DNA from: Mastigamoeba balamuthi
Lineage: Eukaryota > Evosea > Mastigamoebida > Mastigamoebidae
NCBI GenBank assembly: GCA_902651635.1
Contig: CACRSC010000048.1
Location: forward strand, 283,872 to 347,871
DNA: 64,000 bases
Direction: 5' to 3'
A program made the translations under genes and the position numbers. Each line of letters starts with the position of its first letter. Positions within the stretch are counted from its first letter, which is position 1. The notes below the pieces were generated by a model. The model was not told the DNA's origin and made no database searches. It saw nothing but the letters and a program-made list of their open reading frames with translations. Below, piece by piece: positions 24,415 through 35,921 of the stretch.

Positions 24415-24595
24415 AACAGCATAGGCAGTCAAGGCAGCAAAGGCAGCCAGAGCAGCGGCCCAGAGTGTAGCTAAGGCAGCCATGGCAGCAGAGGCAGCTA
24501 GGGCAGCAGAGGCCCAAAGTGCAGCAGAGGTAGCCAAGACAGCAGAGGCAGCAAAGGCAGCAACAGAGGCCGAGTCCACCTCTGCCTTGTAAAAA
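24415..24595. repeat. GGCAGC-type minisatellite encoding an alanine-rich run
   Basis: About 180 bp of imperfect AAGGCAGC/GAGGCAGC/CAGGCAGC units. In one plus frame it reads KAAKAARAAAQSVAKAAMAA, ending at a stop near 24590. Short and without a clear start, so recorded as a repeat, not a gene. Confidence 0.55.
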
Positions 24596-25029
24596 GGTTT
24601 ATACAAAACTACTTTTCTTTATTTCTTATAATTAATTAATTCTATTTGTGCAGATGAGAGGCAGATAAACAAGCAGAACAGTGTCTTGCTGAGGTACTAT
24701 TTTACTGCATTAAGAGTATCTAAACAAGCATAGGTACAGATGAAGGCCAAGCAGATCAGAGCAAGTAAGCAGAGTGCTGAGAGTGAGATAAGCAACTTCA
24801 GTGATGAAAGTAAAGAAAGTGAAGAGTAAGTTGTTTACTCTATATAATTATGCTGATTCTGTGTTTTTCAGAGAAGCTTGCAGACATTCATGTATGTCAG
24901 GCAAATCATTGATACTTGTTGGATTGGGTATGAGAAGAGGTATAATAGCTCCCCGTACCTCCCTGGGCTGCCCTCTGGCTGCCCTAGCCAATGTGTTTGA
25001 AGTTTCGGCTAGCAGAGGCACTATGTAAT

Positions 25030-25900
25030 GCACTGAAGAAGTGTTCGGAAGTATTCATGTGTAGGTGTAGATCTGCCACGGGTTGTGCCCCTCCAGCTGC
25101 TGTTTGGTGCACTCCAAAAACTCTGCCAGAGTAAGAGCCAATGCTGCTCCCCTCTTCCAAACTTCCCCGTTACAGTGCAAATCACAACCAACCAGCTCAC
25201 CTGAATTCTTCAAATACAATTCAACCATACTTTTATTATGTGTTTTGTACTTCCAGGGAAAATCCTGATCTAGTATGCAGTGTAGTCTCCCTTGGCCTCC
25301 AGTACTGCTTGCAACCGAGCAGGCAATGAAGAAACCAATTTTTGAGCATACCCCTGAGAGAGAGACTTCTACTCTTTTCTGAGGCAACACATCAATGCCT
25401 TCATAGATTAAGGGTTTACCTTAGTCACCTTAGCCTTCAGGATGCCCCAGGCATTTTCTATTCCATTAAGGTCAGGGCTGCATGCTGACCAGGGGAGGCA
25501 GGTGATTTTGTTTTTGGCTTTTCATTGGCAGCACATTTGACTGGTTTGTTTACTGTCATGTTCTCTGCCAGAAGCCACGCTACCTGATTATCCCCATAAG
25601 CCTGATGAATCGAAGTCAGGAGAGCCCTCTGATAGATGTCACACATTTTTTCGGAATTGAGATTCCCCTGGAAGATGTGAAGCCATCCAAATTCATGTGA
25701 GGAAAATCACCCTTACTTCTGATTTTATGGTGAAGGTGAAGCAACACCATCTGGTCACTGTTCCATCCATTATTAGGCTGTTCCACAGCTGCAGTGCACG
25801 TACTGTGCAATGTGCCTCTTGCCCTAGTGAGGGCCCATTGGATGGTTGTGCAAGAACCATATCTCTCATCTCTGTTTCTCTGTGAGACATTGTTGTCTTT
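25030..25900 (-). pseudogene. Second decayed Tc1-family transposase
   Basis: On the minus strand, frame-broken pieces match the same order as the element at 16.3-17.2 kb: WGCFxxxG-like sequence near 25700, then CDIYQRALLTSIHQAY and WLLAENMTVNKP, then SPGQHAALTLME (the ACSPD..xxE region, about 25470), then KLVSSLPARLQAVLEAKGDY (about 25270-25330). Stops and shifts interrupt it, and the catalytic motif around SPGQH is degraded. I did not find its terminal repeats. Confidence 0.6.
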
Positions 25901-26149
25901 ATTAGATATTCCGAATTTCATATATTCTATGATCATATCAGATAATGGCCTATAATCTATCCAATTGGCATTCTCAGCAATTGAAGTGATCGTGAAATAA
26001 GGTGGGCTAGTTGATTGTGATTTGGACTGTATGTGGTCCCCCTGGTGTCCTGCGCATAGTGCAACTTGTTGCAGGCACTGTCTGACTGATATGCACTGTA
26101 GGCCCCAGTTGAGGTTGTTGGTCCATGGGCAGAGTGGGCCATGGCAGCC

Positions 26150-26960
26150 CCCACGTTCACGAAGAAGGTAGTTCAGGATGAAGAATTAGTCAGGCTTGTT
26201 AGGTATCACACAGATGCAGTGAACTGTAGTATGGTGCACTACTACCTTATCCCGGTGCACTGTGACCCTGATGATGGACTCCCCAGTGTCGGGGTCTGTG
26301 GTTTGCTGGATGTCGTTGGTGGAGATGGCCATGAGTTCAGATGGCTTTAGCATAGACAAAGTGCCAGTGCTGCTATCATGTTGTCCTGCAGTCTTCTCTT
26401 GTCCGTGCCAGTGGTAAGGGGGTCCGTGATGGCCTTGCAGAGGATGTTGGTGGTGAGGGGGTCCATCACTGTCCACTTCTGCAGGCCAGGCATACCTGTT
26501 GCATTGTAGATGCTGAGCATCTATGTGTTTTTGGGTGCTTGGCCAGGTCGGAAAGGTCGTTGTCATCATGAAGGGCTATGATGGCTGAGAGTGTATGCAC
26601 TGCATTGAAGCCCCTGCACTGTCAGATCTCTGCCTCTAGGAAGGCAGTGACTGTGGACTTGTCGGCCAGCAGTGTGGGTCTTCGGATGCTATGGCAGTAC
26701 TGCTTGAACTGGAAGAAGAAGAGGTGTGCATACTTGGCCTGTGTCTGGGGTGGGCAGAAGGGGTCAAGCAGCTGCTCTAGTTCCAATTCACGAGGTGGGC
26801 GACCAAAATTATGTGCCCATGGAGCCATTGTTCGGGAACTGCCTGGAGTGAGGGTTCGAAGGCCATACAGACGTCTGAAAGTCAGGTGATCAATACGGTG
26901 GAGTTTTGTAGGAGTGGCCACCACCATGCCTCCGACCGATAGGAAGTTAGTAGCAGGACA
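26150..26960 (-). pseudogene. Tyrosine-recombinase remnant (DIRS/Crypton-like)
   Basis: Minus strand, in order: a core-binding domain (AKYAHLFFFQFKQYCHSI; STVTAFLEAEI; HTLSAIIALHDDNDLSDLAK) and then the start of the catalytic domain in another frame (DPLTTNILCKAI; KRRLQDNMIAALALC; LKPSELMAIS). The LxxSEL step is the region that carries the first catalytic arginine in tyrosine recombinases; here the residue before P is Lys. The rest of the catalytic domain (H-x-x-R, Y) is not visible. Because DIRS elements pair reverse transcriptase with a tyrosine recombinase, it may relate to the retroelement fragments at 13.6-16 kb; that link is inference. Confidence 0.45.
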
Positions 26961-28498
26961 TTTGCTGCGTCCTCAGCAGCCTTCCTGAGGATCGGGGCGA
27001 TCAGGGCTGAGATGCGAGGCAGAGGCCCAAGGGGCCCCAGTCGAACCGGAATGCATCCACTCCCACTGCCCCCAGTTGGCTTGTGTTTGTGAACTATCAT
27101 TGCACTGTCGCATTGCTGCAGTCTGCAAAGAGATCCGTGTCCCACTGGTCCCAGATTGCCTGCTGCCACTGCTGGAGAGTCAGGGACATCCGCCACGAGG
27201 TTGGGTCCCGGGTCGGCAGTCTACACAATACAAAAGAGAAACAACTGGGCTTATGGATCATTATGATTGGATTACACAGATAAAGTTGACAAAGTTCATT
27301 CAAAGCCACTGAAAAGGCCTGAAAGCATATAGCACTACAACATGATAATCAAAAAATAAATAAATGTAAGTGAGAGTAACGGAATTAAAGGAAGAACCAC
27401 AGTAAAAACATGATCAAAATTAATAGTTAATTCATTAGATAAAATAGATAAATTAAAAATAACAAAACGAGATACAAAAATAATTAACTAAAAGAAAACA
27501 GGCAAGAGTTAGAGTGACCAAGTAAAAAGCAGGAAACAGGCAATAGTTTTGAGTCCTCAGTAATCTGGGCCAGATCCAAAATCTCAGGAAATGACATTCC
27601 TTTACACAGTAGTAGTCGCTGTATACAACATATAACGAGGGCTACCACGTAAATGGATAAGGCAGCAGGAGAGGATGCTCTGCTGCCTTGTGGACAGATC
27701 ATCGGAATGTTGTCAGTTTGGGTCTTCCATTTGCTGATAGATCACAACAGTGCTGAGGATTTCCGAGCCCATGCAGCAGTATCGACTCTTCTGCTTGCAC
27801 TGCTCGCGGGATGGGTGCTCCATGACTAGACAGGAGGCCACGTCACATTCACGCATGCTGGCTGGACAGAGAGAGCTCGACAGGTCGAAGAAGTGTGCTC
27901 AGACGATCATGCTCACCAAAACTCACACAGCGACCCTCAGATTGTCCCTGCATCGCTTTTTCGCTGATCAAGCACGGACGTCACTTCTGCTCCCAGGTCA
28001 GAAACACAAATTGGAGACAATGACGCGTTGCATTTCCGTGGGCTAATGGGCCATCCCCATGCGGGTGGCAGAGTCCACTGTTCGGGTTCATTGTCGGTCG
28101 CATCTGTGGGCATTGACAGCAGATTTGAGCCCATCGGGGTCTACGTGAAGCAGCTGTGCCCTGTATTCCAAAGGTGAATTTCGGGGTCAACCCCTTGGAT
28201 AGTTATCTTGCAGTAGGATTTCTGGCGCAGGGGGTTACTGACAGACAAGGGCCTCATCAGAGGGTTCCCGCAATTGCACAACTTCAGGCAAGTGTGGGCT
28301 ACGAGACTGAACCGCACTCCAGTGATGCAGAGGCATTTCATCACACTGTCCTGTATTGCGGACTACGCTCAGGACGAGCTTCTTCTCGAGCTGCTCCTCG
28401 TGTGCCGTGGGCTGTGGAACCTGCAGTTTTTCATTATGTTTCAACGTCTTGACACAGCCAGCACGCTGTGCATGCCATACGGAGGGGGGACCAGAGCT
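26961..28498. other. AT-rich to mixed spacer, no gene recognised
   Basis: 27310-27740 is very AT-rich with no coding signal. From about 27740 composition becomes more balanced, and a plus-strand stretch at 28156-28452 stays open, but it is mainly the antisense and 3' flank of the beta-trefoil gene and shows no family resemblance. Nothing is supportable. Confidence 0.35.
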
Positions 28499-29564
28499 CT
28501 ACACTGCTTTGATGGTGAAGTGCTCCCACGTGTCTGCGACCTTGCGGTCCACAGACACCCAGTCCTCGTCGTCTCCATGTGCAGAGAGGAAACGGTCCTT
28601 GTAGATCGACCGGATGCTCCAGCCAGCACCGCGTTCGTCATCTACCGCCCCATACCTGATGTCCCATGCTCCACGTTCCAGGGCAAATTCGCACTTGTCG
28701 TACCAAGTCTCCACGCCGTGGTCGGGGGTCATCATGTACTGGCCCGTACCATCATTCCTGATGCACAGCCTGCCCGTACCGCTCTGATACTGGAGGATCC
28801 ACCTGGTCCTGGGGTCGTCAGCTGCACGTGCAGAAGACTGCGTTCAGAGCTGCAGGGCCAGATGAATTGCAGTGCACCTCCCAGCTTCCTGTAGTGCTTG
28901 ATCTCCTTGTCGTTGTTGGTCTGCAGGTACGTGCCCCTCGACGCGATGAAGTGCACGTGGGAGGGGAGAACCTTGTAGCCCTTGAAGATCCACTCTGCTG
29001 CCTGGTCCTGGCTGGCGTCGAATGACAGCTGGTACACGCCACGGCTCTCCTTGCCCAGCCTCAGGAACTTGTTATTGAGGACAGACTGCACCAGCACCTT
29101 GCCGCCGCCCCTGTCCACCAGCTTGAAGCGGTTCTCGGGCTCTTTCGAATAGTATCTCTCCTTGACGAGTGCAGCCCCATCGCTGCTTGCAGCCAGAGTG
29201 TCATCACTCCCGTGGTTGATGATCTGGAACAACCCCTTCGAGTCAACGTCTGTGTGCCACGTTTCGCCAAATACACCACCAAAGAACAGAATCCTCCCGA
29301 GACCCGGGCATTTCTCCCTGTCGACTATCTTCGCGTTCTCGGTTCCCGCAGGAGCTGTTGCGCACTCTGGAACGTGAGGGCACAGAGAGGAGCTCCCTGG
29401 GGCGGTACTTTCCTGCAGGGCTCGCAGTTGTCGTTGGACAGGAACACGGGCTTGTTCCCGACCATTGTGTAGACGATTGAGTTGGCGCGGCTGGTGTCCT
29501 CGCCGCAGAAGACTGCCAGGGGCAGCGCCAGCAGGATGAGGCTGCCGAGCTGCTGCGCTGACAT
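28499..29564 (-). CDS. Secreted beta-trefoil-like (fascin/ricin-B-like) protein
   Basis: The ATG at 29564 opens a clear signal peptide (MSAQQLGSLILLALPLAVFC, cleavage likely after the Cys/Gly). The mature N-terminus has a CEPC pair. An intron of about 44 nt (5' site after CRK near 29410) restores the frame to AGTENAKIVDREKCPGLGRI. The body shows repeated trefoil-type units: NRFKLVDRGGGKVLVQSVLN, FLRLGKESRGVYQLSF, ASRGTYLQTNNDKEIKHY. A second intron of about 57 nt (near 28824-28880) leads to WILQYQSGTGRLCIRND and a final strand set ending DTWEHFTIKAV, stop at 28499. Beta-trefoils of this kind bind carbohydrate or actin; with a signal peptide, an extracellular or lumenal sugar-binding role is more likely. 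The ligand is not assignable. Exon joins are by eye. Confidence 0.6.
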
Positions 29565-30196
29565 GCCGTGAAGTGTGTGTGGACCGGCCCTAGAGTTAGC
29601 ACTGGGGCTGACTTGGTGCCGTTGTTTTAGTTGTGAGGGATCGTAGTGCCTGATTTCTCTTGGTGATGTGGTGGTTGTTCACAGTTCCTCAGTTTCGTTT
29701 TTGCTTTTCCTGTCTGGATGGAAAATACCACGACAGTTGGCATTTGTCCGGAGAGGGCTAAGGCCAGCACCACCACAAATAGTCAACGCCCCGCCTTTGC
29801 TACCCCTTCGGTTTTGAAACAGCACAACTAGGGCTCAGTCATGCCGTGCTGTGGGTTTTCTGAGAGGGGTACACAAAAAGTCCAATCAAATTTGCTATCA
29901 CATTTGATGGCAAATTGGACCCCCAAAGTGTGGTGGCGCGTTGGTGTGGTGCATTCCACTGCACATAAACAAGCTCAACATGCTATGCCTCGCAGATGCC
30001 TGAGCGTCTGAGTACGTTGTTGGGACGGAGCAGTGAGTGGCGCGAACAGACTCGCGGCAGAAAACAGATTGGCAACCCGCGGGATTGGCTTCCGTTGTTG
30101 ATGCATGGGTCCTTCACACCCGCCTCTTGCGTTCCCGTGGACTCCCCATCCCCCCTCCCACCTCGTCTGGCCGCCAGAGTGTCCACTGTGCACGGT
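29565..30196. other. Intergenic spacer
   Basis: No gene or RNA recognised. This is the 5' flank of the secreted trefoil gene and the 3' flank of the DUF4139 gene, both on the minus strand. Confidence 0.4.
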
Positions 30197-32746
30197 TCAA
30201 TTGATGACGAGGTCAGCGCCGGCCGGCCACTCGACAGTGTACCTCAGGGTCACGACGTGCTGTGCGCCGGGCTGCAGTGCCACAGTCCACCTCAGGTTGT
30301 TGTACTCGTTCAGCTCCACGCCTCCGCTCCCTCCGCTGCTGCTGCTGCTGCTGGCGTCGCCCTCCCTGCTGGCGCCGCTGCTGACGGGGACGGCGTCTGC
30401 GGGCTCGAGGAGCTTGACGCGGACCTTGTCGTCTGCGCTGAGGGGGAGCTGGTCGAAGACGTGTACGAGGGCCTGCGTCTGCTTGCAGTTGCGCAGAGTC
30501 GTCGCGTGCGTCACCAGCTTCGTGCTCGTCCGCCGGATGACGCCACCCGACGTCACGCTCTCGCGGTGCGGCGCAAAGGCCACAGAGACGCCGGGGTCGA
30601 CGCCCAGGAAGACGTCGAGCTGCTCGCCGGGGTTGCACTCGCGCAGCTCCGTCGTCGTCACAAAGTTGCCGTCGATGAACACGCTGGCGCTCCCCGCCAG
30701 CACCGGGTACTCGCTCGTGTTCTTGCTGCCCGTTGTTCAGAGCGAGTCAGCTGGCGGTTCACTGTTTCACGGCTCAACAGCAATTGCAACCGAGAGAGGC
30801 GAGAGAGGGGGGTGCTGGGGGAACCCGCCACTTAGAATTCACAATTCTCATTGAAAGGGCCAAAAGTGTCACCCTGACGGACCCGCCGGCGCTCACAACA
30901 AAAGACTGAGCTCGGCTAATGCTTGAGTGGTTTCACTGGTCGCATTCATAGTGAATGTGTTGTCCAATAGTATAGTGCGGCGCTGATGCAAAGCAAATAA
31001 AGCAAATTCAGATGATTCCAAACGAGGTTTTGGGGACTGCGTTGGACATGTGCTTGTCCTGGCGCAGCTCTGGCATGAGAAACTCCTTTTGGAGAGGGGG
31101 GTCGTACAAGCAACAATTGAACTGAGGGCGCAGTGGGGAAGCCCTGCGAGTGAGCGAGGAGTGCGTGCCATGTTGCGCGGAGGTACGCGGCCGCCCTGAG
31201 CGCAGGCACCGCCGTGTAGCTCGTGCTGGCCGCCAGCGAGAGCACCGCCACCGTCACCCTGTGGGGCCTGCCGTCGGCCTCGATGCTCGCCGCCCGCGGT
31301 ATCGCGAACGTGGCGCTCGTCGCCCCGCTCTCCACGCTCGCCGTCAGCACCGCCGCTGCCCCCGGGCAGCCGGGGCCCGACGCGAGGTCCTCGCACTCGC
31401 CGGCCGAGAGCGTGTTGCTGAGGTAGAGGGGGTTGGCGCTCAGCGTGTTCAGGGAGCTCTGCGCCGGCGAGCGGCCCGAGTGGGCCTGCGGGCGCTGCAA
31501 CAGGCGGGCGCGCGCCGTGTAGAGCTTCGGGGGCACGCCCCCCAGCGCCGGCGTCGCCGTCGACAGCGACACGGAGGCGCTGCGCCACGCCTCCCCCGTC
31601 GAGTTCTGCCGGCAGCCGCAGCCGCAGCCGCATTCCCCCGAGCAATTGCGCAATTGCCGCGTCAGTCGGGAATTCTCGTGGGCAACGTCATCCGGAAGAT
31701 TCCACGGCGTGACGTCATGGAAATACAATTCTCGGCGGAAAGTCGGATCAGCTGCTGGGGAGCGTGGGAGCGGGGGAGCGTGGGAGCGTGCGGTGACGGT
31801 GCCGTAGTAGGTGAGCTCGAGGCGGTCGGGGTCGCGGCTGGCGTAGCGGATGCCGTACGTGGGCGCCCACGAGGCCCCGGCCACCAGGTACGTCACGTGC
31901 ACCGCGCAGTCCTTGGCCCCCGCGGCCCCTGCCCCCACGCTCACCGTCACGTCCACCGCCGGCCTCAGCCTCCCGCTCCCTGCCTCCCTCCCTGCACCGC
32001 TCTGCTGCTGCTGCAGGGCCTGGGCTGTGGCGTCCACCTCTGCAGTTTGGGTTCTCCTCCGTTTCGGAGAATATTCTTGGAATCGGGGTTTCTGGGAAAA
32101 AGAGCGGAATCTGAGCCGGACCTTCGATGCGCCGGTCCACGTCCAGCAGCCCCGACGCCACCCGCTCGCTCTGCTCCCCGAACCACGCCAGCTGCGCGCT
32201 CGCCTCCTCCGCCTTGGGCGGCACTGCTGTCCTGCCCCCCGGCGCCGCCACGCTGTCCATGTACTGCACGCCGCGTCATCCGTGACGTCAGCCGCCGTGG
32301 AATCCGGTGGAATCTAGGAATCTAGGAATCTTGGAAAGAACAGAGCAAAGAATCAAGGAATCTAGGAAGGATCTGGGGAACCAGCGTGCCTTCCTGAGCC
32401 ACTCCCGCTCGAAGCCCAGCCGGTCCCGCTGGCCCGCCAGCCTGGCCCGCTCGGCCGCTAGCTCGGCGAGCCTCAGGCGGGCCTGCTCGGCGGTCTGGGA
32501 GGCGGCGGGGACGACGACGGGCTCGCTGCTGACCTCGAGGATGGCCACGTCGCCCGTCGCCCCCGACACGCGGACGCTGGCCCTGTCCACCAGCCCCGTC
32601 ACCCCCTGCACCACCACGTCCGTCGCCCCCGGGCCCACAGAGAACGCCACCCGCCGCGTGACCTCTGCCTGCGCGCGCAGCGGCTCAGTTGGGCGCCCCC
32701 CTGTCGTCCCCTTAGTGAATTTGCCAAATCAATTTATTCCCCTCTC

Positions 32747-32783
<37 letters not shown>

Positions 32784-32912
32784 CTGTTTGCATCTCTGTG
32801 GCTTCGGAGACGAGGGCTGGGGACGCACGCGGTCGTTGTAGACACAGACGAACTCGGTGGGGCAGGCTGAGCAGTCGAGCTTCACAGGGGGGTTTGCAGG
32901 TGGGGCAGCCAT
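30197..32912 (-). CDS. DUF4139/DUF4140 (mucoidy-inhibitor-like) protein
   Basis: The ATG at 32912 begins MAAPPANPPVKLDCSACPTE. Exons in order carry an N-terminal DUF4140-type beta domain (TRRVAFSVGPGATDVVVQGV; RASVRVSGATGDVAILEV), a coiled coil (ARLRLAELAAERARLAGQRD), and then the DUF4139 domain. The last reads KDCAVHVTYLVAGASWAPTY, YGIRYASRDPDRLELTYYGT, GEAWRSASVSLSTATP, and in the final exon GSASVFIDGNFVTTTELREC, VFLGVDPGVSVAF and LRWTVALQPGAQHVVTLRY. Stop at 30197. This is the conserved order of the family, present from bacteria to amoebae and fungi; the biochemical role is unknown. At least five introns are present, two of them rich in GAATCT/TGACGTCA words. A fragment of its last exon and preceding intron is duplicated, inverted, at 41.8-42.4 kb. 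Confidence 0.8.
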
Positions 32913-33035
32913 CTGGTTGTCGGTTGCGGGTGTGTGCGAGCTACGGAGACAGATTAAGCCGTACGGCTCGCAATCTAGATTCTGTATATATCTTCCCAGA
33001 GATTTGTAGATTTGTGCGCGTGTCTCTCGGAATCA

Positions 33036-33964
33036 TCAGGCCGACTGCTCTCTGAGCCTGTCGACCACCGCGCGCCTCTGGTCCCGCTGGGCGCCCTCGC
33101 GCAGGCACCGCGCCACCCAGTCCGCCACGTCCTTGACGCCCGCGCCCTCCTCGCCCACGCGGGCGAAGCCGAGGTCCCTGGGCCCCCCGGCGGCGCGCGC
33201 GACGGCCGCAGCGACGGCGCCCTCGAGGCCCTCGGCCGCCGCCGAGGCCCCGCCCACGTCCGCCCGCGTGAACACCACGCAGACGGGGCAGCTCGCCAGC
33301 TCGGGCGCCTCCAGCGTCTGGCCCAGCACCGCCACGCTCTCCTGCGCCCGCTCCTGGTCCGACGCTGTGTGGCCGGGTCCGGATTCCGAATCAGGCAGAT
33401 ATTCGGGGCAGAATCACGATATAAGCCAGATTTGGCATATATCTTCGGATATGCTTCAAATTCCAGATATTTAACCCAGGCTACTGGTTAGGACAAGCCA
33501 TTTTGGGTAGTTGATAACCCAATTGCATCATTAATAGCCAAAAATTGACTCGTATTGCCCCTATATTACGCCATTTACTTTATGCGGGAACTTCCCGAGA
33601 AAGATGTGTATCTTTGGATATGTGGAATCGGAAAAGGAATCAGGGAGATATTACCGTCGATGACCCAGAGGATGGCGTGCGTGTCGGCGTAGTAGTGGAC
33701 CCACGCGCGCCGGGACTTCTCGCGGCCGCCGAGGTCCGTCACGCAGACCCTGCAGCGGGCGTGCGAGCCCCGGGCGACGCCCGTGCCCGTCGTCGGCCGG
33801 TACTCGCGCTCGCGCGGCTCGCCGGCGGCCACGAGGCCCAGGAAGCGGCGGAACTCGTCCAGCAGCGTCGTCTTGCCGGCCCTGTCCAGGCCCAGCAGCA
33901 GCACGCTGTACTCGCGCGCCGTCGGCGCGACCAGTTTCGCGGCGTACCTGCACAGCCCGAACAT
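33036..33964 (-). CDS. ARF-family small GTPase, ARFRP1-like
   Basis: The ATG at 33964 starts MFGLCRYAAKLV. The P-loop reads LLLGLDRAGKTTLL (G1, GLDxAGKT). Switch I is RPTTGTGVARG and G3 is CVTDLGGREKSRRAWVHYYA, where DLGGR replaces the usual D[LV]GGQ. WVID ends exon 1 near 33650. An intron (about 33365-33650, with ATATCT/GAATC words) precedes exon 2: ERAQESVAVLGQTLEAPELA, VCVVFTRADV (the NKxD position reads TRAD, weakened), VKDVADWVARCL and a basic tail. The length of inserts and the WVxxCL..xxQRDxR ending resemble ARFRP1, which acts with Arl1 at the trans-Golgi. The catalytic Gln in DLGGQ is Arg here, so GTP hydrolysis may be altered. Divergent from MAK16 (141 bp). Confidence 0.75.
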
Positions 33965-34105
33965 GGAAGATTCTGAAAAGGTAGATTTGAATATCTGGAG
34001 ATCTTTGTGACTCTCGCGGATATGGCAGATTCTGCCCTGCGATGACATCAGCAGCTGGTCAGTCATTCTTTCGCGGACCGCCAGGGCTCCCGTGTTTGCG
34101 CGCAG

Positions 34106-35449
34106 ATGGCCGACGACATTGTGTGGCGCCTGATCAACAAGGGCTTCTGCTCCAACAAAGTCAGGTGAGGCCCCTTTATGCGGCGTCCCCCGTGCCCCCC
34201 AGGCGCTGCCGCTGTCGCATCGCATCGGCGCCGGCGCCCACTGACACGCCACGTCAACGCGCGCGCAGGCTGATCAACAAGGACTTCTGCCGCGACGAGA
34301 ACAATGTGACGGGCCTGTGCACAAAGACCAGCTGCCCGCTCGCCAACTCGCGCTACGCGACGGTGCGCGAGCACGACGGCCTGTGCTACCTCTACATCAA
34401 GACGGTCGAGCGCACCAACAACCCCGCCAAGATGTGGGAGAAGATCCCGCTGTCCAAGAGCTACGGCGAGGTCACCTCCGCCGCCCCCGCTTCCAAGAAT
34501 TGCCGGAATTGCGTCACGGGACGAAATGAAGTGACACTGTGTTGCTGTCCCGCGCTCTCTTTGTGCAGGCTCTGAAGCAGATCGCGGGGCACCTCAAGTG
34601 GTGGCCCAAGAGGTCGATCCTGACGTGCAAGCTGAGGCTGACGAGGATCCGGCAGACGTGGATCCGCATGCGGCGCATGGCCCTGCGCTCGCAGCGCGAG
34701 ACGGTCGTCATCAACAAGAAGGTCGAGCGCCGCGAGGTCAACAGGCTCAAGAAGGCCGAGATTGCCGCCCGCATCGAGTCCCAGATCAAGAAGGAGCTCT
34801 ACCAGCGTCTGCTCAAGGTGAGCCAACTTTACGAACTGACTGAATCTCCGCGGGGTGGCGACAGAATCTGCCACGCCACTTTTGCCTGCGTCGCGTCACC
34901 GTAGATTTCCCGCTGACGTCCTCCGTGCGAACAATCAGGGAACGTACCCGACCGACATGTTCAACCTCCACAAGTGCTTCAAGACGCTGCTGGACGAGCA
35001 GGGCGTCGCCGAGCCCGAGAAGCTCAAGGTGCGCCATCCGCAGATTCCCGCTTCCAGATATCTCCCAGATTCATACTGCGAATCCGACTTTTGAAAACTC
35101 AACACAACAAAACAAAAAACAAACACCAAAACAGAACCGCAACACCGAGGAGGAGCTCGAGGTGGAGGACCAGATGGACGCCGAGGCCCAGGAGGACGAC
35201 GAGGAGGCGCCCCGTGCGCGCCACGCCCGCGGCCCCACGACGTTCGTGGCCGCCGACGACGACGACGACGACGCCGAGGGCCGCAGGGGCGGCAAGCGCA
35301 GCAGCGGCAGCGGGTCGGGGGACATCGAGGACATTGTGCCCGGGGCCAGCAAGAGGGCGAGGAGGCCCGCGAGGAGGCCGAGGGTGTCGTTTGCAGAGGT
35401 CGAGGTGGAGCACGAGACAGAGGCCGCCCAGCAGTCGTCGGCCAACTAG
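34106..35449 (+). CDS. MAK16: MAK16 ribosome-biogenesis protein
   Basis: Nucleolar protein needed for 60S subunit maturation (established for the family). Five exons: 34106-34164, 34269-34470, 34569-34817, 34937-35028, 35135-35449. The product begins [20 protein letters not shown]. It continues with [20 protein letters not shown] and [20 protein letters not shown], the highly conserved Cys-containing N-terminal motif of MAK16 (four cysteines are visible). [20 protein letters not shown] and the basic helix [20 protein letters not shown] are also typical. The C-terminus is the usual acidic/Ser-rich tail ([26 protein letters not shown]) ending with a basic cluster and SSAN. Full length for the family. 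Confidence 0.95.
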
Positions 35450-35921
35450 GCAGCCGCTCCCTCCCCCCTGGGGGGCCCCCGGGGCCTCCACCACCACCGC
35501 CACAGCCGCACACGCTAGCTCCTCTACAAACACGCCGCTTATTCAACGCCTTCTTTTTGAAACCGCGGGCGTGGTGGGCTTTGCTGGCACGCGGGCGTTG
35601 TTGCCTTGGCCTCTCTGGGTCTCTCTCGGCCCTTCCCAGCATCCGTTGGTGTATTCTACCACTTACGCTTAGCAGGTGACGAAGCCTGCGAGCAGGTCTC
35701 CCTCGTGCAGGGCTAGCTAGAGGCTCAGACGCTGTTCTGAAGTCATCTGCAATGCAGCTCAATCGTCATACAACGAAGACATCAGGCAACGCTGACTACT
35801 TATGCGGAGCAATTGGTTTGTATTGCGATGCTTGCCGTACAGTGACTGACTTGGTGCAAGGGTGGGTGGGTGGTGTGTGGTGCTCGTTCTGTGTTGGCCT
35901 CAGGTCGACCCTCGTTGGGCA
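35450..35921. other. Convergent intergenic spacer
   Basis: About 470 bp between the ends of MAK16 (+) and the RasGEF (-). No gene or RNA is recognised; it probably holds both polyadenylation regions. Confidence 0.5.

Noticed and set aside
24415-24595. Alanine-rich ORF resembling an antifreeze or collagen-like protein.
   Set aside because: It is a GGCAGC-type minisatellite with no start codon or splice support in a transposon island.
28156-28894. Plus-strand ORFs across the 3' half of the trefoil gene.
   Set aside because: Antisense shadows; the minus strand has consistent trefoil strands, splice sites and a stop.
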